Positions 8,277-17,062 of a stretch of 64,000 bases of DNA are shown here, piece by piece. A model generated the notes under the pieces. That model was not told the DNA's origin and did not search any database. It saw nothing but the letters and a program-made list of their open reading frames with translations. Origin of the DNA: Hyphomicrobiales bacterium (GTDB lineage: Bacteria > Pseudomonadota > Alphaproteobacteria > Rhizobiales > Rhizobiaceae). Both the position numbers and the translations under genes were made by a program. The stretch is from NCBI GenBank assembly GCA_900468805.1, contig UEIF01000016.1, forward strand, positions 1 to 64,000. The letters run 5' to 3'. Each line of letters starts with the position of its first letter. Position 1 is the first letter of the stretch.

Positions 8277-9209
8277 ATGGGATACGAATTGAATAACGAG
8301 ATTGCGGTTTCGCGCGAAGTTGCGAAGCTGATTGCGTCCGGGGCGAAGCACAGAAGCCATCCGCGGTTTCGCCAAGCCGTTGCGCATTACTGCGATTCGA
8401 TGAGCCAGCCAGCGCCCGACGGTTGGCCTATCTGGAAGCTCCTCAACCGATTCAGCCGCTACTTCGCCACCTATATTCTGATCCACAATTTCTTTGCCTG
8501 GGAGCAATATGGGGAAACCCATCCAACGGCGGCGGTGCTGCAGAAGCAATCCGGCCTAAGCCCCCGTCAGACCGTCAACCTTGTGAACGCGCTCAAAGCG
8601 GGTCGCCTTGTAACGGTCGAGAGCCTTCCCAGTGACAGGCGAGTCAAGCTTCTGCGGCCTTCGTGCGAAATCATCAGGGAGATCGGGCGCTCCATGCTTG
8701 CCTACATCCAAGCCGAGGGCATGTTGGCCGGGGACTCCTCGCGAGCAGGGCAGGTCGCCCGCGACCCCGAACTGCTCGGAGACGTCATCTGTCATTGCGC
8801 TCGCTTCGTCAGGCTACATGGCACGGTCATCCACCCTTTTCCGAGAATTCTCAGCCTTGCCTCGAGGGATTGCGGTTATCTGCTCCTTGTGACGCTGATG
8901 GCTGCGCATTACAGGCGGCTCGATGGGCGCAGCCCCATCACTCTGTCGACCAACGCCCTGGCCAAACGTTACGATACCTCCTCTTCCCATGTCGCAAACG
9001 TCCTTCGCGACCTTAAGGACTTTGGTGATTTCTCTTCTAACCGCGACGGTACTCTCGAGCATCTGAGCGCCGACCTTGTCGACGAGTTCGAGACCTGGAG
9101 TGCTTGCGAGATGTTGCATTACACTGCACTCGCCGATGCGGCGCTTGCACGAGGTGCCGGTCGCCAGTATCGGGATCTTTCCGGCGAGGAGGACGCGATG
9201 GCTGGATGA
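8277..9209 (+). CDS. Winged-helix regulator, MarR-like, two DNA-binding segments
   Basis: 310 residues with two predicted winged-helix segments. One lies near residues 85-125 (TAAVLQKQSGLSPRQTVNLVNALKAGRLVTVE...SDRRVKLLRPS). A second lies near 220-265 (LSTNALAKRYDTSSSHVANVLRDLKDFG). The first has MarR character, including the DRR wing. No ligand-binding or membrane segment was seen. It is transcribed away from the autotransporter with a shared 218-base upstream region, so control of that gene is the natural inference. No strong ribosome site precedes the ATG at 8277, and TTG 8289 is possible. Confidence 0.7.
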   Translation: MGYELNNEIAVSREVAKLIASGAKHRSHPRFRQAVAHYCDSMSQPAPDGWPIWKLLNRFSRYFATYILIHNFFAWEQYGETHPTAAVLQKQSGLSPRQTVNLVNALKAGRLVTVESLPSDRRVKLLRPSCEIIREIGRSMLAYIQAEGMLAGDSSRAGQVARDPELLGDVICHCARFVRLHGTVIHPFPRILSLASRDCGYLLLVTLMAAHYRRLDGRSPITLSTNALAKRYDTSSSHVANVLRDLKDFGDFSSNRDGTLEHLSADLVDEFETWSACEMLHYTALADAALARGAGRQYRDLSGEEDAMAG

Positions 9210-9299
9210 GGCAAAGCGGACGTGCTCGTTGAGATTGCGATGGAACCTACTTTACGGAAACGTTTTCTATGCGTGGATCTGACGCTGTGTGCATAAGCT

Positions 9300-9370
9300 T
9301 GTCTTTCCCCTCAGATGACCGCGACCAATTCCCGCAGGGCTTTCACCCACTCAACCAGCTTTATGCCGCG
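9300..9370 (-). pseudogene. Possible C-terminal scrap of a second MNT-HEPN gene
   Basis: The minus strand reads IKLVEWVKALRELVAVI, stop, GER. This resembles the last residues of the intact gene at 10484-11443 (LAWLVERVKVLQEVVSVICRER). The stop replaces the Cys codon (TGC to TGA). Only about 20 codons are recognisable, so this is a tentative call for a decayed paralogue. Confidence 0.3.
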
Positions 9371-9637
9371 CGACCTGACCCGTTTGCTGGTCGACAAATA
9401 ACTTTTACGAGGCCGACAGAGCTTATGAGCGAATGTTATCAGAATCGGAGGATGGCCCAATTCAGGCAGCCACAAGCCGAACGGCGGTCTGTTGGGGGGG
9501 CGGGCTGCCAGATACGCCGACGGAGCTAATAACCAATTGGCCAAAAACCGATTCAGCTCAATACCCATCGCCTACGTCCGTCTTAGGAGAAAGATGTCAA
9601 TCTGCCAAATTTTGCCATTTGAGCTCAAGGTATTCGT

Positions 9638-9870
9638 ATGAGCACAATCAACATTTCCCTGCCCGACCACCTTAAGAGCTTCGTTGATGAGCAGGTCGCG
9701 GGACGTGGACGAGCAGCGAATATATCCGCGAACTGATTCGACGAGATCAGGACCGTCTTATATTGCGCGGACTGTTGATTGACGGAGCATCGTCCGTGCA
9801 ATCCGATCCCGTCGATGGGCGCTATTTTGCCGAATTGCGTGATCGTGTGCGTGGTCGGCACGGCAAGTGA
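9638..9870 (+). pseudogene. ParD-type antitoxin, frameshifted
   Basis: It begins MSTINISLPDHLKSFVDEQVAGRG, a typical ParD ribbon-helix-helix start. After a small deletion around 9708-9715 it continues in another frame with the ParD pattern SSEYIRELIRRDQDRL and ends RYFAELRDRVRGRHGK. The span of 233 bases is not a multiple of three, confirming the frameshift. As it stands the protein would be 30-odd residues of correct sequence plus junk. Confidence 0.7.
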
Positions 9871-9960
9871 CAAATAGGTCCATCGTCCCGAGGGAGTTGG
9901 CTCGCCGTGACGTCGAGTTTTGATGAAAGTGGCGGGAAAGTTGGGTCAGGTGACGATCCC
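9867..9960 (+). pseudogene. ParE-type toxin, truncated remnant
   Basis: A GTG start overlaps the parD stop by four bases (GTGA), the usual parDE arrangement. The reading TNRSIVPRELARRDVEF matches the beginning of alphaproteobacterial ParE (PRELARRDV...). It stops after 18 codons, and the rest of the toxin is not recognisable beyond faint traces. The remnant cannot make a toxin. Confidence 0.5.
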
Positions 9961-10221
9961 ACAGGCAACTTTCGAGGACGGCATCCTCGGCAAGCGGACG
10001 CACCGCGCGTGGCATTGGCACGGCAGCTTCCTCGTCTGATCCCGACGTAAGTTTGACCTTCGTTCCAACGCGAGGGGATTGCGGCAGGAATTCAAATCAG
10101 TCTTCAGGGGTGCCAAGCACACCCCCGGCTTTCAAAGCGTAGCATTTGGCCGCGGGGGCACCAATTGATGGGGAGAAGGATAGGTCTGCTATGCGACCCT
10201 TCCCTACGCTATTCTCGGCAG

Positions 10222-10300
10222 ATGAAATTCAGCCAGACCATCCGGTTTTGTACCTCCGCAGACGGCACCCGTATCGCCGTCGCGTCTTGTGGTGAGCTTT
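10222..10300 (+). pseudogene. N-terminal scrap of an alpha/beta-hydrolase (cyclase-linked type)
   Basis: The reading MKFSQTIRFCTSADGTRIAVASCGE matches the common start of the alpha/beta-hydrolase proteins often fused to adenylate/guanylate cyclase or LuxR domains (IRFCT..DG.RIAYA..GEG). The similarity ends abruptly just before the hairpin at 10315. No catalytic region is present. Confidence 0.4.
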
Positions 10301-10314
10301 CGGTCGGGCTCGCA

Positions 10315-10345
10315 GCTGGCTCCCAGGCTCGACCTGGGAGCCAGC
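10315..10345. repeat. Perfect 13-bp hairpin
   Basis: GCTGGCTCCCAGG and its reverse complement are separated by five bases (CTCGA). No T-run follows on either strand. It sits exactly where homology to the hydrolase fragment ends, so it may be a recombination scar or a small palindromic element rather than a terminator. Confidence 0.6.
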
Positions 10346-10483
10346 GCGCGCCGCGACAGCGTTCGAAAGTTCCATAAAATGCATACGCCTCAGGCGTGTG
10401 TTTTCAATGATTTAGTGAATAGTTCGAGGCGGGTGGGTTCGATTCTCATCAAGGCGAGCAGATCAAGCTTTCAGTAGGAATAT

Positions 10484-11443
10484 CTACGGCAGACGTTCTC
10501 GACAGATGACTGAGACCACTTCCTGCAGAACTTTGACCCGTTCGACCAGCCATGCCAGATCCTCTGCGCTAATCTCGTAGTTCGGCGAGTACCGGGCCTC
10601 GACATAAGCGCGCGACAGGAGCTCGAAGCGCCGGCGAGCGATCCGGTTGTCTCGCGGCCATGCCTCGACAAGCCTCTTATCCAAGTCCTCTGCCTTGGAA
10701 CGCAAAACCTTAATACGGTGCGATTTCGGGCTGTAGAGTGTGAATGTCAGCAGGATACAGTGGTAGTAGCTCTCGCAAGATTGATGCAAGTTGAATGCGG
10801 CCATCGTCAGCCAACCGCGGCTCATTTGATCTTCAGCCGTTTCCAGAAATTGAGAGGCTTGGCTGTACCATCTTTCGAAATTCTTTTGCGCTTCTGCTTT
10901 GGCTTCCTCTTTTGTCAGCGGCTTCGGCTGAACGAGGGGATGGCCCTTTACCTCATAGAGGACCTTACCGTCCCTGGCTATGTCGACGAAGAAGGGCCGG
11001 CCGCGTGAGAGCTGGTCGTTGATATCATGCAAACTGTGGACGATCGGAATGACTGGGGTTTCGATCCGGTGGGCGATCTGTTCCTGCAGGAACCGTTCTT
11101 CGAGGGAAAGCCAAAGTTCCTGCTCTTGGGCGAAGTTTTCGGAATTGACGACGATCAGGATATCGTAGTCGGAGCGATAGCCGCTCAGCCTGTCTTCCAC
11201 CCAGTCGCCTCTGGAATAGGAGCCATAGAGGATGACCTTGAAGACTTGGCTGTTGGCGCGCTTTGCTGACTGTTTGGCGGCGCGGAACTGCTCGACCTCG
11301 GCAAAGATGATTTCCAGCACGAGGGCAAGTTCGCGCCGCTTGCTGGCCGGCAGATGATCAAGGGTGTCGGTCAGTGTCAAAGCCACATCAAAGCCTTCGG
11401 TGGGAATCGTATCCATCGTAACGGCTCGCCCGATATTTCGCAT
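10484..11443 (-). CDS. Nucleotidyltransferase (MNT) with C-terminal HEPN-like domain
   Basis: 319 residues. The N-terminal half is a minimal nucleotidyltransferase: GSYSRGDW at 74-81 followed by DYD at 92-94, the GS-X-DXD catalytic signature. The C-terminal half is helical, with FNLHQSCESYYHCILL and a final helix (LAWLVERVKVLQEVVSVI), typical of HEPN-family nucleic-acid-linked domains. I could not identify a clear RxxxxH RNase motif. Separate MNT and HEPN proteins form a known toxin-antitoxin type in which the MNT part modifies the HEPN toxin. Here both halves sit in one chain. Start is ATG 11443 or the internal ATG 11416; neither has a strong ribosome site. It stands alone. Confidence 0.72.
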   Translation of the reverse strand: MRNIGRAVTMDTIPTEGFDVALTLTDTLDHLPASKRRELALVLEIIFAEVEQFRAAKQSAKRANSQVFKVILYGSYSRGDWVEDRLSGYRSDYDILIVVNSENFAQEQELWLSLEERFLQEQIAHRIETPVIPIVHSLHDINDQLSRGRPFFVDIARDGKVLYEVKGHPLVQPKPLTKEEAKAEAQKNFERWYSQASQFLETAEDQMSRGWLTMAAFNLHQSCESYYHCILLTFTLYSPKSHRIKVLRSKAEDLDKRLVEAWPRDNRIARRRFELLSRAYVEARYSPNYEISAEDLAWLVERVKVLQEVVSVICRERLP

Positions 11444-11570
11444 ATAAACGTTTTACGAGATAGCAAACATAAGAGCAACCTGGGATGTGCGTGGCTTTGA
11501 TTTTTAAACGGCGCGTCTTCCACGGCACAGATGCTGATGCCCAACGGTCTGCCCGATATGCCCGAACGCC

Positions 11571-13418
11571 CTAAACCGCGAGTTTGATCGACGCCGTACC
11601 AAAAGGCGCAAGTGCCATGCTCTTTCCTTGCGAGTCCGAGCGGAACGCACTGATATCGATGCTTTGCTCTTGGGCCGTCAGATTGACGATATGCATCGTC
11701 GAGCCCGCCAGGAAGGCCAGAACCTTCGATGGATGCGAAGACGTGCAGCCGGTCCAGGCTGACCCTGCAAGGCCGGAGAGAAGCTTCACCACGTTGAAAA
11801 GCGGGCGATTGCCGCCTTCTTCCGTTGGCTCCGACTTACCGGCGACAAGCCCGAAGGGACCGGTGAGCGCCGAAAGCGTCATGCATTCGATGTCGGCATC
11901 AAGTGCCCGTATGGCATAACCGAGCGCGAAGGCCTCCGCGAAGCGGCCATTATGGCGCGGATCGCGGTTGGCCATCGGAATGCGTCCGTTGGAGGGATTG
12001 TCCATCGTGCGGCTGCCATAGGGGTTTTGCCGCATGGGAATGGTCGAGGGACCGATCCGGTAGGACTTGTCGCCATAGATGGCGCGCACCGAGCCCGTGA
12101 TGAAGGGCAGCGCTTCCAGGGTTTGCATGACGCTCAGATCATCGGCGGCATGGACGATCGGATTGGTGCAATGGCTTATGAACGCGAGGCGATCGGCCGG
12201 CACGCGCTTGCGGTTGAGTTCGGTGAAGTAACTCAACATGCCGCCGCCGATGCGGATACCGGCAAAGGCCGCGTGGGCTGCGGCATACACCTCTTCGAGC
12301 GGTGGGCATTCCGGCCATTTGCTACCGGGAGGCGTCGACTGCCGATCGACGGAGGGCGAAATCAGGATGGCGTCCGGACGAAAGCCTGCATCCTGCATCT
12401 GCCCGGCAATTTCTGCCGTTTCAGTTGCCGGCGTCTGCCTGCAGGGAAGGGCGATTTCCAGCGTCGAGCGGCCGCGATGAACGGCGGCGACGGCGGCGAA
12501 ATCCCTGAATGCTTGCGCGCCGTGACCCGCATTCGGGTCGAAGTGGAAGAGCAGTTCCTGTGGCGCGATCTCGTTAAGCAGATCACGGGCCGCAAGTGTT
12601 GCCTTGGCTTCCTCAGGGGTGACGATCAGGCCAATGGCCGGCATGGTGCCGCTCCGCCCAGCCGGTTCGAGCCGAATGGCGCCGGCAGTTGAGCCGGGGG
12701 CCGTCGTCTGATCACTCCTGGTATCGCGGATCGAAAGGATGATCCTCTGCTTCACCGGTTCGTTGGCGGCGATCTGATAGGGCCAGGGCAGGGCGAGGGG
12801 GCGCACATAGGTCTTGTAGGATGCGTCCGACCAGTTGCGCTGGTCTTCCATCTCGAACGTATCGCCTTCCATGCGGCATTCGGCCGAAACGCCCGGCAGC
12901 ACCTGATGGGTGATCGCTCGCATATCCTTGAAGGGTTGCCAGGGATCGATCTGATCGGGAAAACGCGTCTCGTCGATGCTGCCATCGACATGCTCGACCT
13001 TTGCCGGACTTCCGGCAATGCCGACGATCGGATGCAGGATACAGAAGCCGCAGCGATTGGTTTCGAAACCATCAGGCGAGAGCGCTTCGGCCGCGAAAAC
13101 CAGTTCACTTTCAGTCGCCGCGATCCGTACCGAAATTGCGAGCGTGCTGTCATCGGGTCCGTTGCAGCGCGCGACATAGCGGACGGAAGAGCTTCCTTTG
13201 TCCTGCTCGACCGACAGGCCCTCGATATGAGGGCTGTAGGTACCCCAGTCGCGGTCGCGCACCAGATAGGAGACGGCGCGCAGCACCTCGATCCCGTCAT
13301 AGCGGATTGTCCGCAGATTGCCGTTGGCAAGATCGGCTGAGAGGCGCCCGGCGGTCAGGCGGACCGGATGTTCTTCGGCCTCATGCGTGCCGTAGAGGGC
13401 GAAGGCGTCCGTGGTCAT
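11571..13418 (-). CDS. apnL: D-apionolactonase (D-apionate lactonase)
   Basis: 615 residues and no common domain names. Its place directly after D-apiose dehydrogenase, in an operon with apnO, oiaK and a RuBisCO-like protein, matches the D-apiose pathway defined by Carter and co-workers (2018), whose lactonase is a large protein of this kind. It would open D-apiono-1,4-lactone to D-apionate in the cytoplasm. There is no signal peptide. The start ATG overlaps the apsD stop by four bases (ATGA), so the two are translationally coupled. It is the last gene of the operon. The assignment rests mainly on context plus length, because I can see no textbook lactonase motif. Confidence 0.68.
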   Translation of the reverse strand: MTTDAFALYGTHEAEEHPVRLTAGRLSADLANGNLRTIRYDGIEVLRAVSYLVRDRDWGTYSPHIEGLSVEQDKGSSSVRYVARCNGPDDSTLAISVRIAATESELVFAAEALSPDGFETNRCGFCILHPIVGIAGSPAKVEHVDGSIDETRFPDQIDPWQPFKDMRAITHQVLPGVSAECRMEGDTFEMEDQRNWSDASYKTYVRPLALPWPYQIAANEPVKQRIILSIRDTRSDQTTAPGSTAGAIRLEPAGRSGTMPAIGLIVTPEEAKATLAARDLLNEIAPQELLFHFDPNAGHGAQAFRDFAAVAAVHRGRSTLEIALPCRQTPATETAEIAGQMQDAGFRPDAILISPSVDRQSTPPGSKWPECPPLEEVYAAAHAAFAGIRIGGGMLSYFTELNRKRVPADRLAFISHCTNPIVHAADDLSVMQTLEALPFITGSVRAIYGDKSYRIGPSTIPMRQNPYGSRTMDNPSNGRIPMANRDPRHNGRFAEAFALGYAIRALDADIECMTLSALTGPFGLVAGKSEPTEEGGNRPLFNVVKLLSGLAGSAWTGCTSSHPSKVLAFLAGSTMHIVNLTAQEQSIDISAFRSDSQGKSMALAPFGTASIKLAV

Positions 13419-14449
13419 TTCAGCATCGCCTCTACATCGATCGTCTTGCCGGACGCGGCACTGTCATAGGCCGCTTCGACAAGGGCAAAGGTCTTGAGAT
13501 TGTCGGCACCCGAGGTTGCGGGCTCGCCGCCATTTTTCAACCGGTCGACCCAGTGCTTCTGGATCGCATAGACGCTTTCCTGAATATTATGCCAGGGCCG
13601 CGATGCCCAGGCGAGCAACTCCGGCGAGGCATCGGAAACGACAGTACCTGCCGCATTGGTCACTTCGAGCCGGTAGCCGACAGAAAGACGGATCGTGCCA
13701 TCGGTGCCGTCGAGCTCGATCAGCGTTTCCGGGAAAGGCTCTGTGCTAAGCTTGGTCGCGTAGCTGACGTCGACGACGGATGTCGCGCCGCTCTCGTGGT
13801 CGAGCAGGATCGTCGCGACATCCTCGCCCTTGATCTTTGGATTGACGCGTTTGGTGCGGGCTGTCAGCGTTTTCACGTCGCCGAGGATGAAGCGGGCGAT
13901 ATCGAGCGTATGGATGCCAAGGTCCTCGATGATGAAGCGTTCGCCTTCGGCGAGATAGGGCTGGCCCGAAAACACGTCGTAGCCGGAGCGGAAGGAGAAG
14001 CGGCCCCAGAACGGCACGCCGATCGCCTTGTTGTGCAAGAGCCGGCGAACGGCTTGGATCGGCGTCTGCCAGCGGAAATTCTCATGCACCATCAGCGGAA
14101 TGCCGGCACTCCGACAGGCCTCGACCATCGCCTTGGCATCGGCAAGCGTCTTCGCAAAAGGCTTCTGGCAGATGGCCGGGATCTTGTGGCTGGCGGCGAT
14201 CTCCACCAGCGCCCGGTGGCTCTGGACCGTGGTGGCGATATCGACGAAATCGAAGCCGCCATCGGCAAACATGGCTGCGGCATCCGTGTAGCGCCTGTTA
14301 ATGCCGAACTGGTCGCCGACAATCTTCAGCCGCTCCGGGTCCCGGTCGCAGATGGCCACGATCGAAGCACCGTCAACGTCCTTCCACGCATGCATCTGAT
14401 TGATCGCAAAGAAGCCGCAACCGATCAAAGCGCCTTTCAAGTCAGCCAT
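13415..14449 (-). CDS. apsD: D-apiose dehydrogenase (Gfo/Idh/MocA family)
   Basis: 344 residues. The N-terminal Rossmann fold shows GCGFFA near 10-15. The family's catalytic lysine is in CQKPFA (Lys96), matching the EKP position. The C-terminal half is the usual Gfo/Idh/MocA sheet, with EDLGIHTLDIARF supplying the conserved His/Asp region. It would oxidise D-apiose to apionolactone with NAD. Context: the importer permease ends one base upstream and the lactonase overlaps downstream. Alternative substrates are possible within this broad family, but the neighbouring apnO, oiaK and RuBisCO-like genes point to apiose. Confidence 0.78.
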   Translation of the reverse strand: MADLKGALIGCGFFAINQMHAWKDVDGASIVAICDRDPERLKIVGDQFGINRRYTDAAAMFADGGFDFVDIATTVQSHRALVEIAASHKIPAICQKPFAKTLADAKAMVEACRSAGIPLMVHENFRWQTPIQAVRRLLHNKAIGVPFWGRFSFRSGYDVFSGQPYLAEGERFIIEDLGIHTLDIARFILGDVKTLTARTKRVNPKIKGEDVATILLDHESGATSVVDVSYATKLSTEPFPETLIELDGTDGTIRLSVGYRLEVTNAAGTVVSDASPELLAWASRPWHNIQESVYAIQKHWVDRLKNGGEPATSGADNLKTFALVEAAYDSAASGKTIDVEAMLK

Positions 14450-14450
14450 T

Positions 14451-15515
14451 TCAACCTGCCTTTGCCATCTGCATAAGGGTGACGCGCTGCTGCAGCCGAC
14501 GCTGCGCCTGGTCGACGACGACGGCGATGATAATCACCAGCCCCTTGATCACCATCTGCCAGAAGGAGGAAACCCCCATCATGACGAGACCATCGGAGAG
14601 AATGCCGATGACGAAGGCGCCGATGATCGTGCCGCCGATGGTGCCGCGACCGCCCGACATCGAGGTGCCGCCGAGAACGGCTGCGGCAATCGCGTTGAGT
14701 TCGAAGCTTTCGCCGGTTGCCGGATGTGCGGCCATCAGTTCCGAGGAGATGACAATGCCGACGATTGCCGCGCACAGGCCGGAGAACATGTAGACGAAGA
14801 TCTTGACCAGATCCACGCGGATGCCCGACATGCGGGCGGCGCGTTCGTTGCCGCCGACGGCAAAGATATGGCGGCCGATCGGTGTCGAGCGCGCTACATA
14901 GGCAGCGACGAGCGCCAGAAAAATCAGGATCCAGATCGACACAGGCAGGCCGAGAATGCGGCCGGCGCCGAAGAAATCGAAACCGGTCGTCGCATATTCC
15001 GGCCGGCCGACGAGGTTCGGAAAGGTCTGGCCGTCCGACGACAGTAGCGCAAGGCCGCGCGCGACATAGAGCGTGCCGAGTGTGGCGATGAACGGCGCGA
15101 CATTGAGCTTGGTGATCAGCAACCCGTTGATCAGCCCGATGATGAGGCCGATTGCGAGCGTGATCAACACGATCTCCGCGAGGTTGAAATAAACTGTATA
15201 GCCGATCGGCAGTTCGATGCCGTAGAGGATGAGGCCGCCGGCGACCATGCCGCAGAGGCCGACGATCGAGCCGACCGACAGGTCGATGCCGCCGGTGATG
15301 ATGACGAAGGTCATGCCCATCGCCAGGAAGGCGTTCAGCGCCACATGCTTCGACATCAGGATCATGTTCGCAGTCGAAGTGAAGTTCGGCGCGAATATCG
15401 AGAAGAAGATGATGACGGCAAAGAGCGCGATGAAGGTTCGAAGCTTCATCAACGTCAGCAGGAAGGAGCCGTTCGCGCTCTTCGGCGCGGAAGTAGATGT
15501 GGTAGCCGCCGTCAT
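14451..15515 (-). CDS. D-apiose ABC importer, permease (RbsC-like)
   Basis: 354 residues from the ATG at 15515, which overlaps the ATPase stop (ATGA). The longer open frame upstream is the ATPase gene read out of phase. About ten hydrophobic segments are visible, with the sugar-permease signature GGIDLSVGS near residue 80, ATLGTLYVARGLALL, and the cytoplasmic loop AVGGNERAARMSGI that contacts the ATPase. It belongs to the BPD_transp_2 family of ribose-type (CUT2) importers. One permease gene serves this importer, so it should act as a homodimer. Confidence 0.88.
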   Translation of the reverse strand: MTAATTSTSAPKSANGSFLLTLMKLRTFIALFAVIIFFSIFAPNFTSTANMILMSKHVALNAFLAMGMTFVIITGGIDLSVGSIVGLCGMVAGGLILYGIELPIGYTVYFNLAEIVLITLAIGLIIGLINGLLITKLNVAPFIATLGTLYVARGLALLSSDGQTFPNLVGRPEYATTGFDFFGAGRILGLPVSIWILIFLALVAAYVARSTPIGRHIFAVGGNERAARMSGIRVDLVKIFVYMFSGLCAAIVGIVISSELMAAHPATGESFELNAIAAAVLGGTSMSGGRGTIGGTIIGAFVIGILSDGLVMMGVSSFWQMVIKGLVIIIAVVVDQAQRRLQQRVTLMQMAKAG

Positions 15516-17062
15516 GACGCGAGTTTCCCTTGGTGTTCGTGGCCCTTGGCGGAGGCAGCGATGATCGCCTCTTCCGTCGCCTGATTGCGGTCGAAAACGG
15601 CGATGAGATGGCCGTTGCTGAGCACCGCGATGCGATCGGAAAGCGCCATGACCTCCTCGAGGTCGGAGGTTGAAAACAGGATGGCGAGGCCATTGGCGGC
15701 AAGCCGGCGCATGGTGCGGAAAACATCCGCCTTGGCGCCGACATCGATGCCGCGGCTCGGCTCGTCCATCAAAAGAACCTTCGGATTGGTCATCAATGCC
15801 TTGCCGATGACCACCTTCTGTTGGTTGCCGCCGGACATGGAGGTGACCTCGAAATCCGGGTTCGGCGCCTTGATGGAGAGATCGCGGATCGCCTCGACGA
15901 TGGCGTTTTTTTCGGCCTTGGCGTCGATATGGAAGAGGCGTGTGAAGCGACCGAGGCTGGCAAGCGTCAGGTTGGAGGCGATGGAGAGAACCTGCACCAG
16001 CCCCTCGCGCTGCCGGTCCTCGGGAATGAGGGCGAGACCGCGGCGGATGCGCCGTGTCGTATCGCGCGCCCGCACTTCCTGCCCGTCGATGAAGATCTTG
16101 CCGGTTGAGTGCGCGTGGCGGCCGATGACGCATTCGAAGAATTCGCTGCGCCCCGCACCCATCAGGCCGTAGATGCCGAGGATCTCGCCTGCCTTGACGG
16201 ACAGAGAGACATTATCGACGGCAAGCCCGCCGGTCGGGCGCGGCAGGCTGATGTTTTCGGCGCGGAACATTTCCTTACCAAGCGCATGATCCTCGGATTT
16301 GGCAAAATCCTTGGCGTCGGAGCCGATCATCGAACGCACGATCCAGCGCGTGTCGATATCCCTGACCATGGCATGCCCGGTGATCTGCCCATCGCGCAGC
16401 ACGGTGATGTAGTCGCCGATCCGCATCAGCTCTTCCAGCCGGTGGGAGATATAGACGATCGCCACGCCCTGCGCCTTCAACTCGCCGATCACCTTGAAGA
16501 GGATCTCGACTTCGGCGGCCGACAGTGCCGACGTCGGCTCGTCCATGATCAGGATGCGGGCGTTCAGCGACATCGCCTTGGCGATTTCGACAAGCTGTTG
16601 CTGGCCGATCGGCAGATCCTCGACCATGGTCTGAGCATCGATGCCGGCATCGAGCCGGTCAAGGAATTCGTTGGCCTTGCGGACCTGTTCCTTATGGTCG
16701 ATGCCGAGCACGCCGCGGGTCAATTCACGCGTCGCAAAGATGTTTTCGGCGACCGACATATTGGCGAAGAGATTGAGCTCCTGGAAGATCATGCCGATGC
16801 CGTGCGCCTGCGCATCGGCCGGGCTGTCGAAGGAAACGGTTTCGCCGTCCAGAATGATGCGCCCGAGCGTCGGCCGCTCGACACCGGCGATGATCTTCAT
16901 CAGCGTCGATTTGCCCGCACCGTTTTCACCGACCAGCACGTTGACGGCGCCGCGACGCAGCTCGAGATTGGCGCGCTTGACGGCGACGATGCCGGAATAG
17001 ACCTTCGACACGTCGTCGAGGCGCAGGATGATATCGTCAGTTGGAGCCTCGGCCATCGTCAT
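15512..17062 (-). CDS. D-apiose ABC importer, double ATPase (RbsA-like)
   Basis: 516 residues made of two ABC domains. The first has a full Walker A (GENGAGKST), a signature-like LPIGQQQLVEIAKA and Walker B ILIMDEPTSAL. The second has the degenerate Walker A typical of CUT2 proteins (GLMGAGRSE) but a good signature (MSGGNQQKVVIGKA) and Walker B (VLLMDEPSRGID). Start ATG 17062 overlaps the lipoprotein stop; ATG 17056 is also possible. It energises the permease encoded next. Confidence 0.9.
   Translation of the reverse strand: MTMAEAPTDDIILRLDDVSKVYSGIVAVKRANLELRRGAVNVLVGENGAGKSTLMKIIAGVERPTLGRIILDGETVSFDSPADAQAHGIGMIFQELNLFANMSVAENIFATRELTRGVLGIDHKEQVRKANEFLDRLDAGIDAQTMVEDLPIGQQQLVEIAKAMSLNARILIMDEPTSALSAAEVEILFKVIGELKAQGVAIVYISHRLEELMRIGDYITVLRDGQITGHAMVRDIDTRWIVRSMIGSDAKDFAKSEDHALGKEMFRAENISLPRPTGGLAVDNVSLSVKAGEILGIYGLMGAGRSEFFECVIGRHAHSTGKIFIDGQEVRARDTTRRIRRGLALIPEDRQREGLVQVLSIASNLTLASLGRFTRLFHIDAKAEKNAIVEAIRDLSIKAPNPDFEVTSMSGGNQQKVVIGKALMTNPKVLLMDEPSRGIDVGAKADVFRTMRRLAANGLAILFSTSDLEEVMALSDRIAVLSNGHLIAVFDRNQATEEAIIAASAKGHEHQGKLAS

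Noticed and set aside
10428..10460. Sequence resembling the T-arm and 3' end of a tRNA (GGGTTCGATTC)
   Set aside because: No matching D-arm, anticodon arm or acceptor partner can be found upstream, and the stem needs several G-T pairs. At best it is a scrap.
13001..14476. Long open frame on the plus strand opposite apnL/apsD
   Set aside because: It is a high-GC antisense shadow with Arg/Gly/Asp-rich, low-complexity translation and no start signal. The same holds for 16109-17419, 18747-19721, 36527-37582 and 44183-45310.
14451..16133. 560-residue gene covering the apiose permease
   Set aside because: The first ~200 codons are the ATPase gene read out of frame. The true permease starts at 15515. 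The 619-residue frame 36674-38533 is rejected for the same reason.
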